Assembly: GCF_020832205.1 (NCBI RefSeq)
Contig: NZ_JAFIFD010000051.1
Coordinates: 1-44,021, forward strand
Source of the DNA: Exiguobacterium sp.
GTDB lineage: Bacteria; Bacillota; Bacilli; Exiguobacteriales; Exiguobacteriaceae
Reading direction: 5' to 3'
DNA: 44,021 nt
The notes below the pieces were generated by a model, which searched no databases, was not told the DNA's origin, and worked only from the letters and a program-made list of their open reading frames with translations. This document shows positions 26,435 to 34,392 of the stretch, one piece after another. The position numbers and the translations under genes were made by a program. Each line of letters begins with the position of its first letter. The first letter of the stretch is position 1.

Positions 26435-26543
26435 GATGCATCTCTCCTCTCTACCGTTAAGCATACACTGAAACGAACGAAAGAAAAAGTAGTTAACGCC
26501 TAGAAATTGGAAGAATCGAACAAAAAAAGTTGGAGGTTTACGT

Positions 26544-27515
26544 ATGAATCATTTATTACTCATTCACACCGGGGGCACGATCGCGATGTCCCAAACCGGG
26601 TCAGGACACGTCTCACCGAGCGATATTAATCCGATCGACGCGACGTTGCCAAAAGCGACCGATATTGCCCGAATCACGACAAAACATTTCTCGAACATCC
26701 CGTCCCCGCATATGACGCCGGCGAAGATGCTCGAACTCGCCCAGTTCATCGCCCAACAATTGACGCAAGACACGTATGACGGGGTCGTCATCACCCACGG
26801 TACCGACACGCTCGAGGAGACGGCTTACTTCCTCCAAATCACGCTCGGCGCCCCGGTGCCGATCGTACTGACGGGAGCGATGCGCTCTTCTAACGAGATC
26901 GGCTCAGACGGAGAGTTCAATCTCATCACGGCACTCCGTGTCGCAAGAAGCGAGGCGGCGCGCGGCAAAGGCGTACTCGTCGTCTTCAACGGCGAGATCC
27001 ACTCGGCGTTCAACGTCACGAAGACGCATACGTCATCGGTCGACACGTTCAAATCGGTCCACTTCGGCAACGTCGGCATGGTGACAAAAGATCACGTCCT
27101 CATTTACAGCCAGCCGATGACGCGGCAAGCGAAGATGATTTCACACATCACGAAACGGGTCGCCGTGTTAAAAGTCGTCGCCGGCATGGAACCTGACTTG
27201 CTTGAAGCCGTCCTCGATCTCGGGTATGACGGTCTCGTCCTTGAAGTGCTCGGTCAAGGGAACGTCCCGCCGACGATCATTCCCGCACTCGAGCGGCTCG
27301 TCGCCCACATCCCGGTCGTCATCGTCAGCCGTTGTTTCAACGGGATCGTCCAAGACGTCTACGGCTACGAAGGCGGCGGCAAGCAGTTGAAAGACATGGG
27401 TGTCATCTTCTCGAACGGACTCAACTCGCAAAAAGCCCGGCTCCGGCTTCTCGTCGAGCTCGAGGCGGGATCGTCTCAACCGGTCATGGAGCACAGTTTC
27501 AGCTTCCAGCAGTGA
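26544..27515 (+). CDS. ansA: L-asparaginase (type I, cytoplasmic)
   Basis: Hydrolyses asparagine to aspartate and ammonia. The 323-aa protein has both signature motifs: HTGGTIA with the nucleophile region at T9-T12, and THGTDTLEET (84-93). No signal peptide, so cytoplasmic type I. GGAGG lies 7 nt before the ATG. It diverges from prsW and is followed by ypdA 49 bp on. gudB, further along on the other strand, links it loosely to amino-acid nitrogen use. Confidence 0.95.
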   Translation: MNHLLLIHTGGTIAMSQTGSGHVSPSDINPIDATLPKATDIARITTKHFSNIPSPHMTPAKMLELAQFIAQQLTQDTYDGVVITHGTDTLEETAYFLQITLGAPVPIVLTGAMRSSNEIGSDGEFNLITALRVARSEAARGKGVLVVFNGEIHSAFNVTKTHTSSVDTFKSVHFGNVGMVTKDHVLIYSQPMTRQAKMISHITKRVAVLKVVAGMEPDLLEAVLDLGYDGLVLEVLGQGNVPPTIIPALERLVAHIPVVIVSRCFNGIVQDVYGYEGGGKQLKDMGVIFSNGLNSQKARLRLLVELEAGSSQPVMEHSFSFQQ

Positions 27516-27564
27516 CTTGCCAACACCCGCCCGCTTCCATACAATGGGGAATGAGGTGATTTCA

Positions 27565-28551
27565 TTGAACAAACAGGCCATTATCGTCGGTGCCGGTCCT
27601 TGCGGCCTATCGGCGGCCATCGAACTAGAACGGGTCGGCATCTCATGCACGATCATCGAGCGCGGCAACATCGTCGACGCGATTTATCGTTATCCGACCC
27701 ACCAGACGTTTTTCTCGTCTGCCAACTTACTTGAAATCGGGGATATCCCGTTCATCTGTAAAGATTTGAAACCGCGTCGTCAAGACGCGCTCGTCTACTA
27801 CCGGGAAGTCGTGAGCCGGACGAACCTCGAGGTGAGACCGTTTGAAACGGTCACTTCCATCGACAAGAGTGACGGACGCTTTGTCGTGACGTCTCATCAT
27901 GAGCGACACGGACAAATCGAACGGGAAGCGGACTACGTCGTCTTAGCGACAGGTTATTACGGGCGTCCTCGTAATCTCGACGTACCGGGGGAAGAGCTCC
28001 CTCACGTCTCGCATTACTTCAAAGAAGCGCACCCGTTCTACCGTCAACACGTCACCGTCATCGGCGGGAAAAACTCGGCCGTCGATGCGGCGATCGAACT
28101 TGAGAAAGCAGGAGCTCACGTCACGGTGCTCTACCGCGGAGATGCGTACAGCCCATCGGTCAAGCCGTGGGTGCTCCCGGCGTTCGATTCGCTCGTCCGT
28201 CATGAGAAAGTCCGCCTCGAGCTCGAAGCCGAGATCATCCGCATCGAGACGGACCACGTCGTGTACGTGCAGCACGGCGTCGAGAAACGAGTCGCAACCG
28301 ACCACGTGCTCGCCATGACCGGGTATTTGCCGGATCATGGGCTGTTTGCCGAATCAGGTGTCGAGATCGATGAAGCGACAGGGGTCCCGTCGTTCAACGA
28401 ATCGACGTATGAGACGAACGTCGACGGTCTGTTCATCGCCGGTGTCGTCGCCGCTGGAAATGACGCCAACAAGATCTTCATCGAGAACGGCCGATTCCAT
28501 GGAAAAGCGATCGCTGAGACGCTCCGAGAGCGGAACGAAGTGACGTCATGA
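27565..28551 (+). CDS. ypdA: YpdA/Bdr, bacillithiol disulfide reductase
   Basis: FAD- and NADPH-dependent oxidoreductase that reduces oxidised bacillithiol. The 328-aa protein has the FAD-binding GAGPCG near residue 10, the conserved YPTHQTFFSS block, a second dinucleotide motif GGKNSAVDAA, and an ATGYYG segment. It lacks a CxxC redox pair, as YpdA proteins do. I chose the TTG at 27565, with GAGGTG 6 nt upstream; an ATG at 27544 in frame has no SD. With bshA and bshB1 in the same window it completes part of the bacillithiol system. The terminator at 28560-28599 follows. Confidence 0.93.
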   Translation: MNKQAIIVGAGPCGLSAAIELERVGISCTIIERGNIVDAIYRYPTHQTFFSSANLLEIGDIPFICKDLKPRRQDALVYYREVVSRTNLEVRPFETVTSIDKSDGRFVVTSHHERHGQIEREADYVVLATGYYGRPRNLDVPGEELPHVSHYFKEAHPFYRQHVTVIGGKNSAVDAAIELEKAGAHVTVLYRGDAYSPSVKPWVLPAFDSLVRHEKVRLELEAEIIRIETDHVVYVQHGVEKRVATDHVLAMTGYLPDHGLFAESGVEIDEATGVPSFNESTYETNVDGLFIAGVVAAGNDANKIFIENGRFHGKAIAETLRERNEVTS

Positions 28552-28559
28552 CAACATCG

Positions 28560-28599
28560 AAAAAGAGGGAGCGCCTGACTTCAGGCACTCCCTCTTTTT
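28560..28599. terminator. Bidirectional terminator between ypdA and gudB
   Basis: Long stem with A-rich left and T-rich right flanks: AAAAAGAGGGAG pairs with CTCCCTCTTTTT, with an inner GCCTGA/TCAGGC. Convergent genes on both sides. Confidence 0.92.
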
Positions 28600-28618
28600 G
28601 GCGATCAACGTACTTATA

Positions 28619-29887
28619 TCATACCCAACCGCGGAAACGAGACGCTTCCGCCATCTTGCGGACACCGACCATATAAGCGGCGAGACGCATGTCGACTTTG
28701 CGGGCCGAGGACGTGTTGTACACGGTGTTGAACGAGTGGACGAGCACTTTTTCAAGTTTCTCTTCCACTTCCTCTTCCGTCCAGTAATACCCTTGATTGT
28801 TTTGTACCCATTCGAAGTATGAGACCGTCACACCACCGCTCGAGGCGAGCACGTCAGGTACGAGGAGGATACCACGCTCTGTCAAGATGCGTGTCGCTTC
28901 GTTCGTCGTCGGTCCGTTCGCGGCCTCGACGACGATGGACGCTTTAATATTATCGGCGTTGTCTTCTGTGATCTGATTCTCGATGGCGGCCGGCACTAAA
29001 ATGTCACAGTCGAGCTCGAGCATCTCTTGATTGGAGATCGTGTTTTTGAACAACGTCGAGATCGTCCCGAACGAATCTCGGCGGTCAAGGAGATACGGGA
29101 TATCAAGGCCGTTCTCATCGTGAATCGCCCCGTAGGCGTCACTGACGGCAATGACTTTAGCTCCGGCGTCGTACATGAACTTCGACAAGAAGCTGCCGGC
29201 ATTACCGAACCCTTGGACGACGACGCGAGCGCCTTTTAACTCGATCCCGCGACGGAGAGCTGCTTCACGGATCATGATGGCGACACCTTTGGCCGTCGCC
29301 GTCTCACGCCCGTGCGAACCGCCGAGGACGAGCGGTTTACCCGTGATGAAGCCTGGTGAGTTGAACTCATCGATCCGGCTATATTCGTCCATCATCCACG
29401 CCATAATTTGTGAGTTCGTGAAGACGTCAGGTGCCGGAATGTCTTTCGTCGGTCCGACGATTTGACTGATGGCACGTACGTATCCGCGGCTCAAACGTTC
29501 GATTTCACGGAAACTCATCTCACGCGGATCACAGACGATACCGCCTTTCCCGCCGCCATATGGAAGGTCGACAATCCCGGCCTTCAAGCTCATCCATACC
29601 GATAGCGCCTTCACTTCCACTTCCGTGACGCTCGGGTGGAAACGAATCCCGCCTTTCGTCGGTCCGACGGCATCGTTGTGCTGTGCCCGATAGCCGGTGA
29701 AGATTTTCGTCGATCCATCGTCCATGCGGACCGGAATGCGAACGGTCAACATCCGGAGCGGCTCTTTCAAAAGCTCATACATCTCATCTGGATAGCCGAG
29801 CTTCTCGAGCGCCTCGTGAATGACCTCTTGTGTCGATTCCAGGATGTTTTTTCGTTTTTGATGACCTTTTTCTTGATCCGTAATCAT
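28619..29887 (-). CDS. gudB: NAD-dependent glutamate dehydrogenase (GudB/RocG type)
   Basis: Converts glutamate to 2-oxoglutarate and ammonia. The 422-aa protein has the substrate motif with catalytic lysine K114 (PYGGGKGG, 109-116), KGGIRFHP (78-85) and the NAD-binding VVQGFGNAG. B. subtilis 168 gudB carries a 9-bp repeat giving VKAVKA that inactivates it; here there is a single VKA (92-94), so the enzyme should be active. The position after ypdA is that of B. subtilis gudB. A perfect-consensus CcpA cre box lies upstream (29994-30009). AGGGGAGGAA precedes the ATG. Confidence 0.94.
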   Translation of the reverse strand: MITDQEKGHQKRKNILESTQEVIHEALEKLGYPDEMYELLKEPLRMLTVRIPVRMDDGSTKIFTGYRAQHNDAVGPTKGGIRFHPSVTEVEVKALSVWMSLKAGIVDLPYGGGKGGIVCDPREMSFREIERLSRGYVRAISQIVGPTKDIPAPDVFTNSQIMAWMMDEYSRIDEFNSPGFITGKPLVLGGSHGRETATAKGVAIMIREAALRRGIELKGARVVVQGFGNAGSFLSKFMYDAGAKVIAVSDAYGAIHDENGLDIPYLLDRRDSFGTISTLFKNTISNQEMLELDCDILVPAAIENQITEDNADNIKASIVVEAANGPTTNEATRILTERGILLVPDVLASSGGVTVSYFEWVQNNQGYYWTEEEVEEKLEKVLVHSFNTVYNTSSARKVDMRLAAYMVGVRKMAEASRFRGWV

Positions 29888-29948
29888 GAAGGTTTCCTCC
29901 CCTAAGTTGTCAATTCTCCCCCAAGAATCAACCTCGTATTCGTTTAAA

Positions 29949-29976
29949 AGTATAGCTGATACACGACCAATTTGAA
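29949..29976 (-). promoter_or_regulatory. Possible gudB promoter
   Basis: Minus strand TATACT at 29949-29954 with a weak TTCAAA-like -35 about 16 bp upstream. Sixty bases before the gudB ATG. The -10 is good, the -35 poor, which fits a promoter needing help or under control. Confidence 0.4.
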
Positions 29977-29993
29977 AGGGTTTTACAAAAATA

Positions 29994-30009
29994 ATGAAAG
30001 CGTTTTCTA
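29994..30009. promoter_or_regulatory. CcpA cre box upstream of gudB
   Basis: TGAAAGCGTTTTCT (29995-30008) fits the Bacillus cre consensus TGNAANCGNWNNCW at every position. It lies about 60 bp upstream of the predicted gudB transcription start and overlaps the outgoing end of the ddl terminator region. Confidence 0.6.
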
Positions 30010-30011
30010 AA

Positions 30012-30037
30012 AGAAAAAGAAGGGGTGGCCCCTCCTT
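30012..30037 (-). terminator. Terminator of ddl
   Basis: Minus strand 9-bp stem with one G-U pair (30029-30037 with 30017-30025, loop of three) followed by a T-rich run. It overlaps the ddl stop codon. Confidence 0.8.
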
Positions 30038-30953
30038 ACTTTTCTAACGCCAGTTCGATGAAACGTTCGAGCAATTCACCGTATGAGATGCCGACCGCAC
30101 GGGCGCTGTCCGGGAACAGGCTGAGCGGTGTCATGCCCGGGAGCGTATTCGTCTCGAGAATGTAAGCGAGCCCGTCTTCTGAAACGAGGAAGTCAGAACG
30201 CGAATAGCCGGCACAACCGAGTGCTCGGTGCGCGAGCACGGCCGCCTCTTGCACTTCTTTCGTCAACGCTTCAGGAAGTTCAGCCGGACAGACGTGCACC
30301 GATCCGCCTTCCGTATACTTCGACTCATAGTCGTAAAACTCATTTTTCGGGATGATCTCGATGACCGGTAGGGCGTATTCGTTCCCGCGGTTGCCTAGCA
30401 CCGGTACGGTCAACTCGCGCCCTTTAATATATTGTTCGACCAACACGGCCGTGTCACATTGGAACGCCTTGGCGATCCCGTCACGTAACATCGTCTCGTC
30501 CATCGCGATCGTCAATCCGTTCGACGAGCCTTCCTGCGCCGGTTTGACGACACACGGAAACTCGCCACCCCACTCCGCGACTTTCTCATCGATTTCATCT
30601 GTACCCTCGACGAGCACGTCACGCGCGACGCGAATGCCGGCCGCCTTGAAAATAATTTTTGCCCGCGCTTTGTCCATCGCGAGCGCTGACGCCAATACAC
30701 CAGAACCGGTGTACGGAAGTTGCGCCATCTCGAGGAGCGACTGGACGCGACCGTCCTCGCCATACTTCCCGTGAAGCGCACTCAAGACGACATCCGCTTC
30801 GAGCTGCAATAACTCTTCCGCCCGATCGGGGTGGAAATCGATGGCCACAACTTCATGCCCTCTTTCTTTCAGCGCCTCGATCATACCTTTTCCGCTCGTG
30901 AGCGATACTTCCCGCTCACCCGATACTCCTCCATATAACACCGCGACTCTCAT
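30036..30953 (-). CDS. ddl: D-alanine--D-alanine ligase
   Basis: Makes the D-Ala-D-Ala dipeptide for peptidoglycan. A 305-aa ATP-grasp enzyme with SGEREVS (11-17), HGKYGEDG (61-68), the EGSSNG substrate loop (141-146) and the C-terminal metal-binding region ETNTLPGMTPLSLFP. It is a short DdlB-like form. It has its own extended -10 promoter (30995-31021) and terminator, so it looks monocistronic. A ddl at this spot between gudB and ypbH is not the B. subtilis arrangement. Confidence 0.95.
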   Translation of the reverse strand: MRVAVLYGGVSGEREVSLTSGKGMIEALKERGHEVVAIDFHPDRAEELLQLEADVVLSALHGKYGEDGRVQSLLEMAQLPYTGSGVLASALAMDKARAKIIFKAAGIRVARDVLVEGTDEIDEKVAEWGGEFPCVVKPAQEGSSNGLTIAMDETMLRDGIAKAFQCDTAVLVEQYIKGRELTVPVLGNRGNEYALPVIEIIPKNEFYDYESKYTEGGSVHVCPAELPEALTKEVQEAAVLAHRALGCAGYSRSDFLVSEDGLAYILETNTLPGMTPLSLFPDSARAVGISYGELLERFIELALEK

Positions 30954-30994
30954 CTAATCTCTCCTTCGACTATCTTCTGAAAAATTCAAGTTTT

Positions 30995-31021
30995 ATCATA
31001 CCACGGGCGGCGCGAAAACAA
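30995..31021 (-). promoter_or_regulatory. Extended -10 promoter of ddl
   Basis: Minus strand TGG directly before TATGAT (30995-31000) forms an extended -10; TTGTTT (31016-31021) lies 15 bp upstream. About 40 bp before the ddl ATG. Confidence 0.6.
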
Positions 31022-31049
31022 TAGAAACAGAACGGTGAAAAAGCCGTAC

Positions 31050-31631
31050 TCACGCAAACGCATCGTACAGCTCTTTCACCGCTTGTTCTGTTTGAATCGT
31101 CTTGCCGTATTCGAGCATGACGTACGGGCTGACGGTCGTCGTCTTTCCGTATTCGGAGAGGATGGCAGCTAGTGGCTCTTCGACGCGAGGAGGCAGTACT
31201 TCCGCGAAATGCAAATAGTAGCGTCCTTCGTAATGGTAGAGCGCCCCGCCATGCTCCGTGTCGCGCATGAAAGGGAACAAGCGGACCGAGGCGTCAATGA
31301 CGTCCTCGATGTCTTCGAACTGGTAAATCAAATGGTGGATCACGTCGATCGTCAAACGGATTTCGACTTGTTCTTGGTCTGCTTCCGGTTCGACCGCCCC
31401 CACTTTTTGGACGTCGATGACAATCCCGTCACGCGGGAACATCGTCACGTTCAAATCGACGGCGCCTTGCGGGGAAAACCCGTACTCGGCCTCCGCCGTC
31501 TCGAGCAGTTCACGCCAGAGCTCCTGTCCGCTCTCTCCGACGATCGTATCGATGGCGATGCCTCGAAGCGATAGCTCATTCGCAGTCAAATACACTCTCA
31601 AATGTTCTTTTGTTTGTTTTTCAAATCTCAA
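31050..31631 (-). CDS. ypbH: MecA-family adaptor protein YpbH
   Basis: A 193-aa adaptor of the MecA/YpbH family, which hands protein substrates to the ClpC ATPase. The N-terminal substrate-binding part begins LRVYLTANELSLRG, like MecA; the C-terminal domain (about 110-193), with the FEDIEDVIDAS and YEGRYYLHF blocks, matches the ClpC-binding half. Length equals B. subtilis YpbH (second MecA), and the place near gudB and recQ agrees. I accept the TTG at 31631: GGAGG lies 7 nt upstream. MecA proper is normally elsewhere. A perfect -35 TTGACA precedes it at 31694-31699. Confidence 0.85.
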   Translation of the reverse strand: MRFEKQTKEHLRVYLTANELSLRGIAIDTIVGESGQELWRELLETAEAEYGFSPQGAVDLNVTMFPRDGIVIDVQKVGAVEPEADQEQVEIRLTIDVIHHLIYQFEDIEDVIDASVRLFPFMRDTEHGGALYHYEGRYYLHFAEVLPPRVEEPLAAILSEYGKTTTVSPYVMLEYGKTIQTEQAVKELYDAFA

Positions 31632-31670
31632 ACGAAAACCTCCAAAGAATAATCGTTCCTACATAACAAT

Positions 31671-31699
31671 AAGCTACTCTCGTTTCACCGAACTGTCAA
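31671..31699 (-). promoter_or_regulatory. Possible promoter of ypbH
   Basis: Minus strand TTGACA (31694-31699, perfect -35, overlapping the carH-like stop codon), 17-bp spacer, then a poor -10 TAGCTT (31671-31676). Confidence 0.4.
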
Positions 31700-32553
31700 A
31701 TTGTTGCGAGCCACTCGTTCCACGCTTCAGGTGAATTGCCGAGAAACGCCTCTTTGAACCGGGACGCCTGTTGACTGACGGCATAACCGCCGACACCGAT
31801 GACGAGGTCCGGGTGATCCGTCTTCACATATGCCATCGCCGACTCGAGTCCGTCGAGATGTTCGGAAAGCGTGCACGAGAAGATGAGGCATTTCGCCTCG
31901 ATGTCATATAGCGCCGTACTCAAGTCTTCTTTCGGGATACCCGATCCAAGAAAGATAACGTCATAGCCGTGCTGTCTCAAGTAGAGCGTGACGAACAACA
32001 GTCCGATCTCATGCATCTCTTCCGGGGCGCACACACAGACGATGCGCGGCAAAAACGGGTTCATCGGCATTTGCAACGACAACGTCGACAGACGGGACCG
32101 GAGAAACGCTGTCGCGAAATGTTCGTGCGCGATCGTGATCGTATCGTTCTCCCACCGTGTGCCGATGTCCATGAGCAACGGTCCGATAATATCTTTCGTC
32201 ACTTTTTCAAAACTGAACGTGTTGAAAGCACGGTTGATCAAATCATGCGCTTGGCGCTCGTCGAAAGCGAGCAACGCATCCATCAAGCCGTCTTTCAATT
32301 CTTCATCATAGAGACGCTCAGGCTTCGGCTCAGGCGCCTTATGGAGTTGTTGGATCGCTTGGGACACGGTCAACCCTTCACGTTGTTTCTCGACGACCCA
32401 TTTGATCTTTTCGACGTCTTGTTCCGAATATAGACGGTGGCCCGAATCGGTCCGGCTCGGGACGATAAATTGGTAGCGACGTTCCCACGCCCGAATCGTC
32501 GTCGGGTTCACTCCCGTGAGTGATGCGACCGTCTTAATGGAGTATTTCGGCAT
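31696..32553 (-). CDS. MerR-family regulator with cobalamin-binding domain (CarH/LitR type)
   Basis: A 285-aa regulator in three parts. An N-terminal MerR winged helix (about 4-70) includes NPTTIRAWERRY. A four-helix cobalamin-cap domain (about 85-165) shows W134 followed after nine residues by E144-H145 (the Wx9EH motif). A B12-binding Rossmann domain (about 168-285) has ExHxxG at 179-184 with the likely lower axial ligand H181, then GSGIPKEDL. In CarH/LitR proteins adenosylcobalamin bound in the dark holds a DNA-binding tetramer that light breaks. That function here is inferred from motifs. AAAGGAGGGG precedes the ATG. Targets are not obvious: neighbours are ypbH and a small membrane protein, and carotenoid genes are not in the window. 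Confidence 0.88.
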   Translation of the reverse strand: MPKYSIKTVASLTGVNPTTIRAWERRYQFIVPSRTDSGHRLYSEQDVEKIKWVVEKQREGLTVSQAIQQLHKAPEPKPERLYDEELKDGLMDALLAFDERQAHDLINRAFNTFSFEKVTKDIIGPLLMDIGTRWENDTITIAHEHFATAFLRSRLSTLSLQMPMNPFLPRIVCVCAPEEMHEIGLLFVTLYLRQHGYDVIFLGSGIPKEDLSTALYDIEAKCLIFSCTLSEHLDGLESAMAYVKTDHPDLVIGVGGYAVSQQASRFKEAFLGNSPEAWNEWLATI

Positions 32554-32696
32554 GACAGCCCCTCCTTTCCTAACTAGTCTTCTCTTTTAGTATAGACCCA
32601 TGCCCGTCAATTCGCCTGTTTTATTGTGCAAATTCATATAAAAAATGGCGCATCGTTTCCAAACGAGCCGTAAAAGGAAGGGATTGGCAAGATTTC

Positions 32697-32725
32697 ATAA
32701 AAAAAATACGGCTTTTACGCCGTAT
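32697..32725 (-). terminator. Terminator of the small membrane protein gene
   Basis: Minus strand stem ATACGGC/GCCGTAT (32719-32725 with 32706-32712) and a run of about nine T. Three bases past the stop. Confidence 0.88.
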
Positions 32726-32728
32726 CGG

Positions 32729-32932
32729 TTATAAAAAGATCGCGTGACGCCCTATATATAAAAATGCCAGAATAATAGCAAACATCGAAAGTGTCAGCAT
32801 CATGGCAAGTGGCCGTTTCAACCAATTGTCATTCAATTTTTCTTTACGTTCGTATTCTTGCCGTTCCGATCGAGACGGCAACGTATCCACCACTTTGTCA
32901 CGGAGTGAATCCGCCTGGTTCCGATGTCGCAA
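32729..32932 (-). CDS. Small single-pass membrane protein, unknown
   Basis: A 67-aa protein: a charged N-terminal half (about 1-38, rich in R, E, K and D) followed by one hydrophobic helix (about 42-62). The start is a TTG at 32932 with a near-perfect AAAGGAGG 7 nt upstream, and a strong terminator follows, so the gene is very likely real despite its size. I do not recognise the family. It lies between the carH-like regulator and recQ on the same strand, but the terminator separates it from the regulator. A -10-like TAAAAT lies in the 41 bp between it and recQ. Confidence 0.65.
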   Translation of the reverse strand: MRHRNQADSLRDKVVDTLPSRSERQEYERKEKLNDNWLKRPLAMMLTLSMFAIILAFLYIGRHAIFL

Positions 32933-32973
32933 CGTATGTCCTCCTTTACCTTTTTTATCATTTTACTATGATA

Positions 32974-34392
32974 TCAATCAAAGGAAAAGATGCGGGCCAA
33001 CCGATGTTTCCATTCTGTCACATTTTTAGACACAACTTGCTCGCTTTCAGGGAACGAAATCTCTCCGCAGACGTCGCAGCAAGGTTGTTGGTCAACCGGT
33101 TGTTCCGAGAAGTAACGCAACAAATAGTCGCGCCGGCACGTCTTGATGAGGGCGTAATCCATCATTTGACCGAGTTGGCGATAGCGGTCGCGCTTTCTTT
33201 CCTTTACCCAATCGATGGCACCGGCAAGCGTTCGTTCCGCGAGCATCTGTTTTAACAATCCCCACACCGGGTCTTCTTCGTTCATTTTCAGGAGACGCGG
33301 CAATTGAGCCAAACTCGTGCCGTTTTCCCGCTCAAAATATGCGACCCGGATGTCTTTTTCTTTCGGATATTGTTGGTCGATTAAAAACTGTTGAATCCGC
33401 TCATCCCCTTCGGCGTACAACAACACCGCGAAAGCAGGCGCCCCGTCCCGTCCGGCGCGGCCGATTTCTTGCATGTACGCCTCGAGCGTCGCCGGGAGCT
33501 GGAAATGGATGACGCTACGGACGTTGTCTTTGTTGACCCCCATCCCGAACGCGCTCGTACATACCATGACCGCCACTTCATCTCTCAAAAACTGGGATTG
33601 GACGAGGCGACGGTCCTCGGTCGACATGCCACCGTGGTAAAACAAGGCGTCATCGAGCGCCATCGCGAGAGACTCCGCTTCACGCCGCGTCGCCGTATAG
33701 ATGACGGCCGGCTTCGGCACTTCGCGAACGAGATCGACGAGTCGCGGCAACTTCTGATCGGTGTCGAGACGCTCGACGATGAGCCGAATCTCGGGACGGT
33801 TCGCCGAATGGACGAACTGCGACGGGGAGAATAACGCCAATTTCTCGATGATGTCGCGTTTGACCGTCTCCGGTGCGGTCGCCGTCACGGCCATGCACTG
33901 CGGACTGCCGAGCTGTTTCCTCAATTCGCCGAGCCGGGCATACTCCGGCCGGAACTCATGCCCCCATTGCGAGATGCAGTGCGCTTCATCGACGACGAGC
34001 ATTTGAATCTTCGTATTCGACAGCGCGCGCGTCACGTGCGGCACAGCAAGCTGTTCCGGCGACAAATACAAGAAGCGGTAACGCTTCAAGTGGTTCAAGA
34101 TGTCCTGTTTCTCTTCAAGCGTCTCCATCGATGTGAGCCGGGCGACGCCACGTTCACCGCGCTCACGGATGTGGAGCATCTGATCCTCGATTAACGAGAG
34201 GAGCGGGGAGACGATGATCGTCAGCCCGTCATTTTTAATGTAGGACGGCAACTGGAACGTCAACGACTTCCCGGCCCCGGTCGGCATGATGGCGAGCACG
34301 TCTTGTCCGTCCGCGACCGCCTCGATGACATCGCGTTGGCCTTCACGAAATGAGTCATAGCCGAATACTCGTTTCAAAGTTTTCTCATACAA
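32974..34392 (-). CDS. recQ: RecQ-family ATP-dependent DNA helicase (RecS type)
   Basis: 3'-5' DNA helicase for recombination and fork repair. The 472-aa protein has motif I TGAGKS (38-43), DEAH (135-138) with the RecQ-specific CISQWGHEFRP after it, and QEIGRAGRDG. The C-terminus has a zinc-cysteine set (CRRDYLLRYF then CCDVC) but no HRDC domain. It is the short form, like B. subtilis RecS (YpbC). I chose the TTG at 34392: GAGGTG lies 6 nt upstream, and the in-frame GTG at 34401 is inside that SD. It overlaps the ypbB stop by 8 nt, as in the conserved ypbB-recS pair. Confidence 0.93.
   Translation of the reverse strand: MYEKTLKRVFGYDSFREGQRDVIEAVADGQDVLAIMPTGAGKSLTFQLPSYIKNDGLTIIVSPLLSLIEDQMLHIRERGERGVARLTSMETLEEKQDILNHLKRYRFLYLSPEQLAVPHVTRALSNTKIQMLVVDEAHCISQWGHEFRPEYARLGELRKQLGSPQCMAVTATAPETVKRDIIEKLALFSPSQFVHSANRPEIRLIVERLDTDQKLPRLVDLVREVPKPAVIYTATRREAESLAMALDDALFYHGGMSTEDRRLVQSQFLRDEVAVMVCTSAFGMGVNKDNVRSVIHFQLPATLEAYMQEIGRAGRDGAPAFAVLLYAEGDERIQQFLIDQQYPKEKDIRVAYFERENGTSLAQLPRLLKMNEEDPVWGLLKQMLAERTLAGAIDWVKERKRDRYRQLGQMMDYALIKTCRRDYLLRYFSEQPVDQQPCCDVCGEISFPESEQVVSKNVTEWKHRLARIFSFD

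Noticed and set aside
30971-30985. CodY-box-like sequence in the ddl leader
   Set aside because: Three mismatches to AATTTTCWGAAAATT; such matches are common by chance in AT-rich leaders.
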